64,000 bases of DNA, from contig JABUTU010000037.1 of assembly GCA_021443545.1 (NCBI GenBank), positions 24,207-88,206 of the forward strand, given 5' to 3'. Positions 42,196-51,078 of the stretch are shown here, piece after piece. Positions within the stretch are counted from its first letter, which is position 1, and each line of letters starts with the position of its first letter. Under the pieces are notes generated by a model, which was given only the letters and a program-made list of their open reading frames with translations, was not told where the DNA came from and did no database searches. Position numbers and translations under genes: made by a program. The DNA comes from Marinilabiliaceae bacterium (GTDB lineage: Bacteria; Bacteroidota; Bacteroidia; Bacteroidales; Marinilabiliaceae).

Positions 42196-43251
42196 TTAAA
42201 CCGACAGAATGAAATGTTTTTTGCCATGTGCTATAGCGGCATAATAGGAGAATCTACCACCATACATCTTGCCTGTAACAACCTGGTACACCAAATCAGC
42301 TTTGCCAATCAGGCAGAAATCAAGAAACATCTTGCGTACAACATCGTCATTCTGGCAGAAGTCAATATGTCCCGGAGTACCTTCAATGACGTAAACAAAA
42401 GCTAATCTCTTTGCCTCCTCAAGGAACCGACTGCTATCAGCTGTTATCAGCACTTTTGAATAACCAGGATTTTCTTTTCTGATATCAGTAATGGCAGATA
42501 AGCATTTCTTAATCAGCTTCTCTTTTTTCGAATCTTCAAGAATTTCATTGCTGACATCCTTAAAATCGCCTAAAAGAGATGTGAAGCGGAAAGATATAGA
42601 GATATAAGGGACATCACCGATTGATTCGGAATGATAGGAAATCAGGTTTTGTAACAATTGAATTGGTTTGAACAAATCCCTGAATGAGCTGTAAAACGCC
42701 TCATCTTGCGGAATCATATTGGTGTATATATGAACCTGTTTGTCTCTTGCGCTCTCTGTTGGTATGTTATCCTTAAGCCATACTGCACACAGAGCATGGT
42801 GATTATTACGTATCGATTCTCTACCACATAACTCATTAAGCATTAGTCTCTTTACGACGACATCCTCTTTGCTATATGACATTTCACAATCATCTATCAA
42901 CCAGTCGTATTCATTAGGTATCAGATATTCTTGCAGCTTGAAAGGGTATGTCCAGTGGATTTTGAATGGTATGTTATTATCCTTGCAGTAGTTATATACT
43001 GAGATAGCTCCCTTGAGACGGTCCGCAAATCCTCCCCCCTTTTCTAACTCATTACAGATGAATATAACTCCTTTGAAAAAAGACGATTTAGGCTCAGCCG
43101 ATTTATTATATTTCTTTTCGATGTTTTTTCTGTAGTGCTCCTGTTCGTTAAGGAAATATCTCCATGCGCCTATCTTCCTTATTTTAAACTCTCTATATGA
43201 GTTTTGTATGTAATGGTAAAAGGATTTGAGAGTATTAGTAATGGCGAGCAT
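42196..43251 (-). CDS. Fucosyltransferase-like GT-B protein (tentative)
   Basis: The 351-aa protein is not a standard GT4 or GT2. After an N-terminal helical part it has IFICNELEKGGGFADRLKGAISVYNYCKDNN, which resembles the GxGxxxRLxG donor motif of the GT11/GT23-type fucosyltransferase fold, and near the C-terminus ITADSSRF and a FLDFCLIGKADLVYQ stretch comparable to the late donor-binding region. GDP-fucose would be a reasonable donor, since manC in this window provides a precursor. The family is uncertain. Confidence 0.45.
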   Translation of the reverse strand: MLAITNTLKSFYHYIQNSYREFKIRKIGAWRYFLNEQEHYRKNIEKKYNKSAEPKSSFFKGVIFICNELEKGGGFADRLKGAISVYNYCKDNNIPFKIHWTYPFKLQEYLIPNEYDWLIDDCEMSYSKEDVVVKRLMLNELCGRESIRNNHHALCAVWLKDNIPTESARDKQVHIYTNMIPQDEAFYSSFRDLFKPIQLLQNLISYHSESIGDVPYISISFRFTSLLGDFKDVSNEILEDSKKEKLIKKCLSAITDIRKENPGYSKVLITADSSRFLEEAKRLAFVYVIEGTPGHIDFCQNDDVVRKMFLDFCLIGKADLVYQVVTGKMYGGRFSYYAAIAHGKKHFILSV

Positions 43252-43276
43252 AGATATGTAATATTATTATCGACCG

Positions 43277-44089
43277 TTATTTGCAACAAACCCTTTTAAC
43301 CCTCAATAAAAGCCTGTAGTAATGTATGTATGAACCAACAGTGTATCTGTTAGTGAAAAACTCTTTTATGCAGAAAAATGTGGTATATATCATATTATGA
43401 TGCCATGGCTTCTCTTTACCGACGAAGTGCACAATCTTAATTTGTTTTTCCGAATTGTCGAATGAATAACCATACAACTTTTTGTATATCCCAATGTTTT
43501 TGTAGAACATATTATATCCTTCTGATAGGACCAATTCTTTCTTTTCGAACCAATTTGGTATGTACATATTGATTATGTCTTGGTCGCCGATACTACGGTT
43601 CTCCCATGACAAAAATAGCTCTCCATTTATTATTTCAACCAAATCTTCTTTTATTCTCTCTGATGGTTCAATCACTAATAGTCCGCTGTTTAACCTTGTC
43701 CAATCATTGTGGATTAAATTTCCTGCGGCACATGCAGCGAAATTTTTGTAGTCGAAGAGTTCGTCAATGTTGCTTACCACCAACATATCACTATCGAGAA
43801 AAACCATCTTGTTGTATTCTGTAGCCCCCCATAACAATAATTTGTCGAATGTATGCATCCAGTGACTCTCCATTTGATTTCGTGAAGGTATGTTGATTTC
43901 ATCGTTCAGACGAACACACTCAATTCCGACTTCAGATAATATCTTAATTGTAGCATCATCAATACACTTGGAGCAAAAGCATACAAAAGGGTATTTACTC
44001 TTTACCTCTTTTAAATTCCAGTAAAGGGCTATGACTCCAATTGCATATGAAGGAGTACTTAGCAGTGTCGCATATACATTCTTATTCAT
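43277..44089 (-). CDS. Glycosyltransferase family 8
   Basis: The 270-aa protein is a GT-A enzyme of the GT8 (glycogenin/LgtC) family. It begins YATLLSTPSYAIGVIALYWNLKEV, has the DxD motif D99-S-D101 in MVFLDSDMLVV, and the C-terminal metal-binding stretch IKIVHFVGKEKPWHHN, in which the H-x-x-G-x-x-K-P-W pattern is diagnostic. Members transfer glucose or galactose from UDP-sugars. Its start overlaps the GT32 gene by 4 nt. Confidence 0.9.
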   Translation of the reverse strand: MNKNVYATLLSTPSYAIGVIALYWNLKEVKSKYPFVCFCSKCIDDATIKILSEVGIECVRLNDEINIPSRNQMESHWMHTFDKLLLWGATEYNKMVFLDSDMLVVSNIDELFDYKNFAACAAGNLIHNDWTRLNSGLLVIEPSERIKEDLVEIINGELFLSWENRSIGDQDIINMYIPNWFEKKELVLSEGYNMFYKNIGIYKKLYGYSFDNSEKQIKIVHFVGKEKPWHHNMIYTTFFCIKEFFTNRYTVGSYIHYYRLLLRVKRVCCK

Positions 44090-44901
44090 ATCCTATTGAG
44101 TATATTATGAAGATTGTTAATCAGCTTAATCTTATAGTATCCTAATCCCTTTTTCTTGGGGTTTGTACTAATTGTGGTTTCATGCTTAGAGTGAGGAACT
44201 GATTCAGCCTCTTTATCTTTATTCCATTTCGGATTCCAACTCTGCGCAACACGATGGATGCACACCACATTCTTCATAGTCCCATAGCCAGGTTGGTCGA
44301 AGTAGTCTGAAGGATAGACGTGTATGCCGTTTGTCAGAACCTGCAGTTTATTGATGCTATTCCTGTTATCAAAACCATAATTCTCAGCAAGACGCATCTG
44401 CAACATTGGAATTATCGTCATGTCGTAGCGCAACTCCTGAGGTAGGTTCTGATTATGCGAGCGAATAAAATGCCGGTTCTCATAAAATTCCATGCATTCA
44501 GCAATGAAGGGATGTCCCTTTTCTGCCCCAAAACAATGAGAGGTCAGTGTTGTAAAGTCCTCCTTGCCGTGCTCCTTATGGACGTAATACTCACGCCCGA
44601 TGAACATTCCGTCGTTCAGAAATGGGTCGAACGACTTAAACATATCTATGTCCGTATCAAGCCAGATACCGCCATAGTGATAGACCGCATATAGCCGAAT
44701 GAAATCAGCGGCAAAAGCCCATTTCTTCTCACCGTAAGCCTCTAATGCAAACGTATTCCCCGTTGCTTTAAGCTTCTCAGCATCCCAAAGAACAAATTCG
44801 TAATCGGGCAAGACATCGCGCCATGTATCCATACACTCTTTCAAAAATAGTGGATAAGGCTCGCCTGAAAACCATGAATAATGAATAATCTTGGGTATCA
44901 T
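44086..44901 (-). CDS. Glycosyltransferase family 32 (capsular polysaccharide type)
   Basis: The 271-aa protein begins MIPKIIHYSWFSGEPYPLFLKECMDTW and has the GT32 DxD motif in YHYGGIWLDTDIDMFKSF (D82-T-D84), typical of the OCH1-like capsular sugar transferases. The C-terminal part holds HRVAQSWNPKW. It lies 18 nt after the Fic gene and overlaps the GT8 gene by 4 nt. Confidence 0.92.
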   Translation of the reverse strand: MIPKIIHYSWFSGEPYPLFLKECMDTWRDVLPDYEFVLWDAEKLKATGNTFALEAYGEKKWAFAADFIRLYAVYHYGGIWLDTDIDMFKSFDPFLNDGMFIGREYYVHKEHGKEDFTTLTSHCFGAEKGHPFIAECMEFYENRHFIRSHNQNLPQELRYDMTIIPMLQMRLAENYGFDNRNSINKLQVLTNGIHVYPSDYFDQPGYGTMKNVVCIHRVAQSWNPKWNKDKEAESVPHSKHETTISTNPKKKGLGYYKIKLINNLHNILNRI

Positions 44902-44919
44902 TAGTCAGTATTTGTATGG

Positions 44920-45723
44920 TTAGAATTTGAAATCTTCTCTCTTGATATGTTCGTTTCTCGATTTGTATTCCGCAATATCTTTCTCCATTTGCGCCGTGGC
45001 ACACTTAAAGAAAAAATGAATCAAGAACTCGTCAGTTCCCTCTTTTCTAATGAGGTTGAGAGAGTCAATATATTCTTGACGGTTGGCAGAATCTATTATC
45101 ATCATTGGACATTTCATCTTCAGCAAAATCAGATTGCTGAAAAGTCGCCCTATCCTGCCATTCCCATCCCGAAAAGGATGAAGATATTCGTAGAAACCAT
45201 GGAACTTAGCCGCAACAATCATTGGATGTATCTCGGCAGCATCAATTGTTCTTTGCGTTGATTGCAATAGTGTTGGTATTCGTGATATAAGAAGTTCATG
45301 ATTTCCAAAGATGGTCTCTCCATCGCACATATCGGTGTCGGTATATTCTCCTGCGACAGCTCTTGGAACTCTGTACGACAATGTGTTTTTCATCAAAATA
45401 CGATGACACTCCTTAAGCATCTCTTCGGAGAGAGGGTTTTCTACATTCTGAAGGATATACTCGTATGCCTTGAAGTGGTCCAGAATTTCAAAAGCCTCAT
45501 AAAGAGTCTTCCCATGAGGAATAACCCCAAGCCCTTTCTCTTTTAATTCCTGCGTGTCGCCAACCGTGAAACTATTTCCCTCGATGGCACAACTATGCGA
45601 GGAGAACAATATCTCGTGTCGTTTTTTCAGATCCTCAACAGATATTCTTGCTCCAACCAACTTTTCGTATTCCGAAATAATAGCCTCGTACTTGTCAATA
45701 TCCTCTTTGTAGATTGTGTTCAT
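44920..45723 (-). CDS. Fic-domain protein (AMPylase-type)
   Basis: The 267-aa protein has the canonical Fic motif HPFRDGNGRIGR at 182-193 (catalytic H182) and an N-terminal inhibitory segment SCAIEGN near 44-50, which fits class II Fic proteins whose inhibitory glutamate (E48) blocks ATP binding. Fic enzymes attach AMP or related groups to protein hydroxyls. Its start overlaps the upstream GT2 gene by 4 nt, and GT32 follows after 18 nt, so it is translated with the glycan genes. No antitoxin-like neighbour is seen. Confidence 0.92.
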   Translation of the reverse strand: MNTIYKEDIDKYEAIISEYEKLVGARISVEDLKKRHEILFSSHSCAIEGNSFTVGDTQELKEKGLGVIPHGKTLYEAFEILDHFKAYEYILQNVENPLSEEMLKECHRILMKNTLSYRVPRAVAGEYTDTDMCDGETIFGNHELLISRIPTLLQSTQRTIDAAEIHPMIVAAKFHGFYEYLHPFRDGNGRIGRLFSNLILLKMKCPMMIIDSANRQEYIDSLNLIRKEGTDEFLIHFFFKCATAQMEKDIAEYKSRNEHIKREDFKF

Positions 45724-46676
45724 TTCAAACCTCTGACTTTAAGGTATATTCGATTCAGAAACCAATACGCACGGATGTCCCAATAGGCTAATCTCAGACG
45801 ACGACTCGTGTCGAATGGTCGACCACAACTGCGCCATAAATCCATGATTCGACGAACTTCGGTTTGAAGCCATGCTCTGTCGATACTCTTCACAAGCGAT
45901 GATGAGTATAATATATTCCGCATCATGTTGGCCATTTTGAAGGCAATCCATGGTTGCTGGACGACTCTGTTTTTTTCGACGAAATCAAGAATATTTCCCA
46001 TCTCAATGCACGAATCTTCCACTATGCGTCGTCGCGACTCAGTAGATTTCGTTGCTGAATTGTTTCGTATTGAATAAACAGAAAGAGAGTTGGAGAACTG
46101 AGCAGGATGCTCTACGAAGCATAGGTATTTCATTTGGAACTCCAAGTCTTCGCCAAGACGCAATCCCTCAGTAAAACGAATCTTATATTTCTCAATAATG
46201 TCGCGACTAAACAGCATCGTGACGTTGTTGAAGCACGGATATTTCATCAGAAAATCATTAGGCAGCATATCCTCAACGTCGTCGATTTTCTTCTTTGACT
46301 GAATCACTCCGTCTATTGACTCGCGCAATGCGAATTGAACTAAGTCGAGATTTTTTCCGTCGATTTGTGGAAGAAGTTGTTCGAGTGCATCTCTCTCGAT
46401 AAAATCGTCGCCATCAATAAACCATATCCATTCCCCTGTTGCAATGTCGAGACCCGCGTTGCGTGCCGTCGAGACGCCTCCATTCTCTTTATGCACAATC
46501 GTAACATTAGGAAGATTGGCGTATTCATCGCATATCAGTCCACTTGAATCCGTCGAACCATCATCAACCACAATCAACTCCCAGTCGCCGCACGTCTGAT
46601 GAGTAATCGACTCTAAACAGGCGCGAACATATTCTGCAATATTATAGGCAGGAACTATGAAAGAGATTTTGGACAT
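45720..46676 (-). CDS. Glycosyltransferase family 2
   Basis: The 318-aa protein begins ISFIVPAYNIAEYVRACLES and carries the GT2 motifs LIVVDDGSTD, ARNAGLDIATGEWIWFIDGDDF with the DxD, and the later catalytic ED region (LRLGEDLEF). The C-terminal 60 residues are basic and aromatic, a frequent membrane-contact element. It is coupled to the Fic gene by a 4-nt overlap. Confidence 0.92.
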   Translation of the reverse strand: MSKISFIVPAYNIAEYVRACLESITHQTCGDWELIVVDDGSTDSSGLICDEYANLPNVTIVHKENGGVSTARNAGLDIATGEWIWFIDGDDFIERDALEQLLPQIDGKNLDLVQFALRESIDGVIQSKKKIDDVEDMLPNDFLMKYPCFNNVTMLFSRDIIEKYKIRFTEGLRLGEDLEFQMKYLCFVEHPAQFSNSLSVYSIRNNSATKSTESRRRIVEDSCIEMGNILDFVEKNRVVQQPWIAFKMANMMRNILYSSSLVKSIDRAWLQTEVRRIMDLWRSCGRPFDTSRRLRLAYWDIRAYWFLNRIYLKVRGLK

Positions 46677-46709
46677 TGAATTCTTTTAAAGTCGTGATTT
46701 CTTTTTTAC

Positions 46710-47864
46710 CTAAAAATAAGCACGAAGACGTTCTATCATTTCAAGCAATGACACCACAGTTATTTCAGGTTTATACTCCCATCCTTTCTCAACCATAGCA
46801 ACAACCAAGGTGTGTGTTGGTTTGATATCTTTGATGGACTCGTATGTTCCTCTATGTAAAATTGGAGAAGATGACGATTTGCATTCAATGCAGATAATGG
46901 TGTCACCATATTCAAGGACAAAATCCATTTCGCTTCCAGCGACCGTTCTGTAAAAATATACTGCGACGTCAGGGAAGTTACCCTTTATTGTGGTTAGCAC
47001 AATCTGCTCCCATATGCTTCCAAAAACCTGATGATGATAGACCGATTCAAAGGAGTTTAGAGACAACAGCGTGGCAGTGATCCCGCTGTCAGCAATATAT
47101 ACCTTGGGCGACTTAGTGATGCGCTTATTAGTATTTGCCATGTAAGGTTCTACTTGAATAACCATATATGTTTCTGTCAGCAAATCAATGTAATGCCTTA
47201 TCGTCACAGAACTCATGTCTAATGCTTTTGCCATTGTGGAACAGTTTAACAACTGTCCATTATTGTTTGCAAGCATTATCCATAATCGCCTCATCGTTGT
47301 TGGAACAAAATTGCGCCAGAACTTCAGGTCACGTTCGAGGTATGTCTCAATAAAACTCTTTCTCCACTTTATTGAAAAGTCATTCGAGCCAAGTAAACTT
47401 CGTGGAAAGCCTCCTTTAAAGATATACTCAGAAATGCTCGATATGTCATTAACCTCGTTATACAAAAAAGGCGTCAGGGAATGATATACAACCCGTCCTG
47501 CAAGTGATTCGCTACTCTGTTTAATAAGGTCGCGCGATGCTGAACCCAATATGATAATATGAGAATCGCCATCGTTCTCATCAACCAAACTACGAAGGAG
47601 CGGGAACAACTCTGGCTTTCGCTGAATTTCGTCGATGCATATCAACTTTCCTTTCTGGCTACGAAGAAACCACTCTGCATCGTCCAGTTTAGCCAAGTCC
47701 GACGGAAGTTCAAGATCTATGTATATAGTGTTGTCATATTCAGAAAGTAATTGCTTCGACAAAGTAGATTTTCCACACTGACGAGGTCCAAGAATCGCAA
47801 CAATAGGCCACTCTTCAGTATCTTTTTTAATTGATTTTTCTATCTGTCTGAATATTAATGACAT
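46710..47864 (-). CDS. AAA ATPase with DUF4143 C-terminal domain
   Basis: The 384-aa protein has Walker A GPRQCGKST (26-34), Walker B LICIDEIQRKPEL (about 75-87) and a sensor-like ILGSASRDL, typical of the AAA_14 family. The C-terminal half carries a winged-helix-like segment (TMRRLWIMLANNNGQLLNCSTMAKAL) and the DUF4143 nuclease-like core with EMDFVLEYGDTIICIECKSS (E, D, E-x-K). These genes are common accessory genes whose role is unknown. It breaks the run of glycan genes between the sulfatase remnant and GT2. Confidence 0.88.
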   Translation of the reverse strand: MSLIFRQIEKSIKKDTEEWPIVAILGPRQCGKSTLSKQLLSEYDNTIYIDLELPSDLAKLDDAEWFLRSQKGKLICIDEIQRKPELFPLLRSLVDENDGDSHIIILGSASRDLIKQSSESLAGRVVYHSLTPFLYNEVNDISSISEYIFKGGFPRSLLGSNDFSIKWRKSFIETYLERDLKFWRNFVPTTMRRLWIMLANNNGQLLNCSTMAKALDMSSVTIRHYIDLLTETYMVIQVEPYMANTNKRITKSPKVYIADSGITATLLSLNSFESVYHHQVFGSIWEQIVLTTIKGNFPDVAVYFYRTVAGSEMDFVLEYGDTIICIECKSSSSPILHRGTYESIKDIKPTHTLVVAMVEKGWEYKPEITVVSLLEMIERLRAYF

Positions 47865-47965
47865 GCCATTTTGTTATATCTTGTTTTTGCTTGCAAATTT
47901 AAAACTGAATTTTAAATCTGCAAGCATTATTCGTTCAAACTGTACACAAACTATTTGAAATTCTT

Positions 47966-48028
47966 TCAATCCAAATCAACATCTTTAAAATAGTTTGCTC
48001 TAATCAGTTTGTCACTTAGGTACGATGC
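47966..48028 (-). pseudogene. Remnant of the 3' end of a sulfatase-type gene
   Basis: These 63 nt match the last 21 codons (stop included) of the sulfatase-type gene at 49085-49147 at 56 of 63 positions. The first 29 nt read from the plus strand's right end (48000-48028) are identical. On the minus strand they read SYLSDKLIRANYFK in frame up to a TGA, and an in-frame TAA stands immediately before, so nothing longer is coded. It is a fossil of a second copy of that gene. Confidence 0.85.
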
Positions 48029-48057
48029 TTTTTAATGTAAGATGCGAACTTGTTATG

Positions 48058-49044
48058 TCAGAATAGAGATGGTAATAGTCGTTTCAGTATTCTACCCAAG
48101 AAGATGCACAAAACGCATAGAGGGATAGTGACAATGCAATTGTATATATCAGTGGTTAACTTCTCGCTCCAAGGAAGTGTACTCCACTGGATAATGAATT
48201 CACCAAGCTGCTTGATTCCTGGGACGAACAAATCGTGAAGAATCAGTATAAAGATAGTGTTGACACCAAACCAAGAGAGAATGTTGGATAAACTATGGCA
48301 ATATCTTGCGATGAAATGCGATGCAGTGAAGACAAGTATTATCAAGGCAAAAGCTGCTATAAGAGAAGGAAAATAGAAGTGGCTAAACGCAAATTGATGA
48401 ATGTTTGTAAATGTTTCTATTTTATACAAATATAGGGCAGCAATAGCGGAAATTAATACGATTTTCCAGTTTAGCCAAGCGCAACTCAGCCAATATTCTT
48501 TGAATTTGTATCCTGTGACAAAGAATGGGATGACCAAGAGGGAATGTCCAATAAACAGGGTGTTTTTAATATGCATAAGACTAAGGCTGAAACCTGCAAG
48601 AGCCAATATGACATATACAGCAATTTTGATTAAATCCGATTTCAGTAGGTTCTCGACTGCATATACAATCATCATAAGATAGAATAGAGTGAGCAAAAAC
48701 CACAGCGGCACATTGCTAACTAACCAGAAATTGTAAAAACCTGACTCAATAACAAGTTTGGCAGTTGCAAAATTCTTAAAGAAACACTCAATAATGAACC
48801 CGATTACTAATCCAACCAAGAGAGGACCAAGTAGTCGCCTTGCTTTTGAACGAAAGAACTCTTTGAATGGCTTTTTTGTATTGACAAATATCCCTGATAT
48901 CAGAAAGAATAGGGGCATGAAGAAAAGATTAAAAATCCTTCCCAAATTACCTGGAGCATCAAGATGATAAAGAGCCACACACAAAATTGTTATTCCCTTA
49001 GCTATGTCAATGAATGCAATTCGGTTGTTTTGGAATTCTGTCAT
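48058..49044 (-). CDS. Acyltransferase family 3 membrane protein
   Basis: The 328-aa protein has about ten membrane segments and the family opening RIAFIDIAKGITILCVALYHLDAPGNL, with the conserved histidine in helix 1, then FFMPLFFLISGIFVNTKKPFKEFFRSKARRLLGPLL. Such proteins O-acetylate or otherwise acylate surface glycans. It is bracketed by the sulfatase gene (right) and a remnant of the sulfatase 3' end (left), which suggests that it arrived, or was kept, by recombination. Confidence 0.88.
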   Translation of the reverse strand: MTEFQNNRIAFIDIAKGITILCVALYHLDAPGNLGRIFNLFFMPLFFLISGIFVNTKKPFKEFFRSKARRLLGPLLVGLVIGFIIECFFKNFATAKLVIESGFYNFWLVSNVPLWFLLTLFYLMMIVYAVENLLKSDLIKIAVYVILALAGFSLSLMHIKNTLFIGHSLLVIPFFVTGYKFKEYWLSCAWLNWKIVLISAIAALYLYKIETFTNIHQFAFSHFYFPSLIAAFALIILVFTASHFIARYCHSLSNILSWFGVNTIFILILHDLFVPGIKQLGEFIIQWSTLPWSEKLTTDIYNCIVTIPLCVLCIFLGRILKRLLPSLF

Positions 49045-49084
49045 AATAATTGAAGTCTGTTAAAACGGAAATAGGATATTACTC

Positions 49085-50887
49085 TTATTCCAACTCTACC
49101 TCTTTAAAATAGTTCGCCCTAATCAGTTTGTCACTTAGGTACGATGCCTTTTCTGGCGATATAAAACGATTTTCGCGTTCTGTAGTATCACGCAAATCTA
49201 CGCCTAACCCTTTGTATTTATATTCGTTATGACCAATTGCACTCAAAATCGTCGGGAACATATCCATTTGATAGCATACAGAATTGTAATGCTCTGCAGA
49301 GTCGAAATCAGGACTATACATTATGAAAGGAGTGTAGTGCTCGGTATATTTCCCTTGTTCAGTGCGATAGTCACAAAACTGCTTATGATATTCTGCTCGG
49401 TTAAGAATAGTGTGGTCGCCAGTAATTACCAAAACAGTATTGTCAAAATACTTAGACTCGGCGAATTTATCCAAAATTTTACCTATGCAAGAATCTGCGT
49501 AATGGAATGTTTTCACATAATTGTTTATGTCGTGGTATTTTTCGGAGTTTTCATCAACGAAAGAACTATTAACAAAATTGAATGGCATGTGAGTTGACAT
49601 TGTTATTGTTTGAATGCAAAAATCGGCTTTTAATAAATCCATTATCTCATTGTTTTTGTCAGCAATATCCAAATCTTTCCATTGAGCTTCTGTATCCGAT
49701 TTTCCAACTTGTCCGTTGTACCCATAACATTTTGTCATACAGCGCTGATTCCAGACATCAATTTCAGGGTTGACAATTAAAGAGTTTTTATAAAAATGTG
49801 CTAAGTTCGGATATGTGTTGTATGGATAATCAATAACTATAATACCTTCAACAATAGGCAATAGGCCAGTATTCAAAATAAATTGACCATCAGAAGATAT
49901 CCCCTTTTGAATTTGACATTTCAATTTATCTGCGTAAAAAACGTTATTCTTTTTTATAAAAGAGTGCATATTAGGGCAGATTCTACTATCTTCTAATACC
50001 CAACTCTCAAACGATTCTACCAAGACAAGAATAAGATTAGTTCCCTTATTCTCAAAAGACTCTTTCTCTCTAAAAATGTACTTTAGTTCGTCGCTTTGCA
50101 AAATATCATCGGTCAATACTTGTTTTTCCCCTTCGGCCAATGTCACTGTACCTCCCTCAAACAGAAGAAGATCTTGTTTGCCCGAAAATAACATTTGTAC
50201 AAATCTGGCCATCACATTATATCTGCTGGTGTACATTTCAGTGACAATATTAGGTGAGAACCAGTTATTGAGATATTTATAAATTGTGATTTTAATGTCT
50301 GTCAGCGGGTTAAATATGCTCGTATACGAAATTCCGGCCTCTGCCAATATATCCTCTCCATCTTTCGGAAAACTCTTCAACTCTATAACGTTATTCCCAA
50401 TGCAAGCAAAATAATAAAGTGCTAATCCGACGAAGAAAGCCTTAACACATCGCCTTTTTACTGTAAATATCGAGGTTATGATAGTCACAATGGTCGATAT
50501 AGGGAAAGCAAGCCAGCGCCACTCCATCAGTGCAATAACGCTTGACTCAAAACCTCTCAAGTTGCCTAAACATGAAACTGCGTTTAAAGCAAAGAAGTCG
50601 TCGTAAAACTTGTGATACGTTAGATTTGCAATAATCCATCCGTCGATTAAGAAGAGAAGAATGTGCATTGCCCAGCGTCTCTTCAGAAGGAATGCAAAAC
50701 ATGTTATCAGGAATGGTGCGAATAGCTTTCTTCCCCAAAATAGCGCTATACGAAGTGCGTCGCCTTCAATATCTTTCGGTAAAAACGGGTCAAAGCAAAA
50801 ATACTGAAAGCATATATTCTTGAATACAAGTACTATAAATAATATGTATAGATACGTATTATACTTATTTGGCAAAAAATATTTCAA
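49085..50887 (-). CDS. LTA-synthase-like sulfatase-fold phosphotransferase
   Basis: The 600-aa protein has five N-terminal membrane segments (about 12-165) and an extracytoplasmic sulfatase-fold domain. Metal and catalytic residues are visible: E291 in VLVESFES, the nucleophile S331 or S332 in GISSDGQF, the histidine in STHMPFNF and the D-H pair in VITGDHT. Relatives (LtaS, OpgB/MdoB) transfer phosphoglycerol or related groups to glycans or lipids. It would decorate the polysaccharide here, which is unusual for a Gram-negative locus. The start is ATG 50887. Confidence 0.82.
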   Translation of the reverse strand: MKYFLPNKYNTYLYILFIVLVFKNICFQYFCFDPFLPKDIEGDALRIALFWGRKLFAPFLITCFAFLLKRRWAMHILLFLIDGWIIANLTYHKFYDDFFALNAVSCLGNLRGFESSVIALMEWRWLAFPISTIVTIITSIFTVKRRCVKAFFVGLALYYFACIGNNVIELKSFPKDGEDILAEAGISYTSIFNPLTDIKITIYKYLNNWFSPNIVTEMYTSRYNVMARFVQMLFSGKQDLLLFEGGTVTLAEGEKQVLTDDILQSDELKYIFREKESFENKGTNLILVLVESFESWVLEDSRICPNMHSFIKKNNVFYADKLKCQIQKGISSDGQFILNTGLLPIVEGIIVIDYPYNTYPNLAHFYKNSLIVNPEIDVWNQRCMTKCYGYNGQVGKSDTEAQWKDLDIADKNNEIMDLLKADFCIQTITMSTHMPFNFVNSSFVDENSEKYHDINNYVKTFHYADSCIGKILDKFAESKYFDNTVLVITGDHTILNRAEYHKQFCDYRTEQGKYTEHYTPFIMYSPDFDSAEHYNSVCYQMDMFPTILSAIGHNEYKYKGLGVDLRDTTERENRFISPEKASYLSDKLIRANYFKEVELE

Positions 50888-51078
50888 GTTTATAATTTTA
50901 TTTTTATTAATTATAACAAGTCAACATATCATTTCAAGCAAATAATATCATTCTCAAACGACATCAATTCATAACGCTGAATATTAGCAATATAAGCTTG
51001 TTTTGCTTGTAATATTTGCTTTCTTGGCAACCAAGTGACTTTACACTATTTATTGAGAATTGATTCAACGTTGGGGTT

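Noticed and set aside
50888-51078. Possible remnant gene or promoter in the AT-rich gap before the sulfatase
   Set aside because: Neither a coding remnant nor a TAnnTTTG match was found; it remains unexplained spacer.
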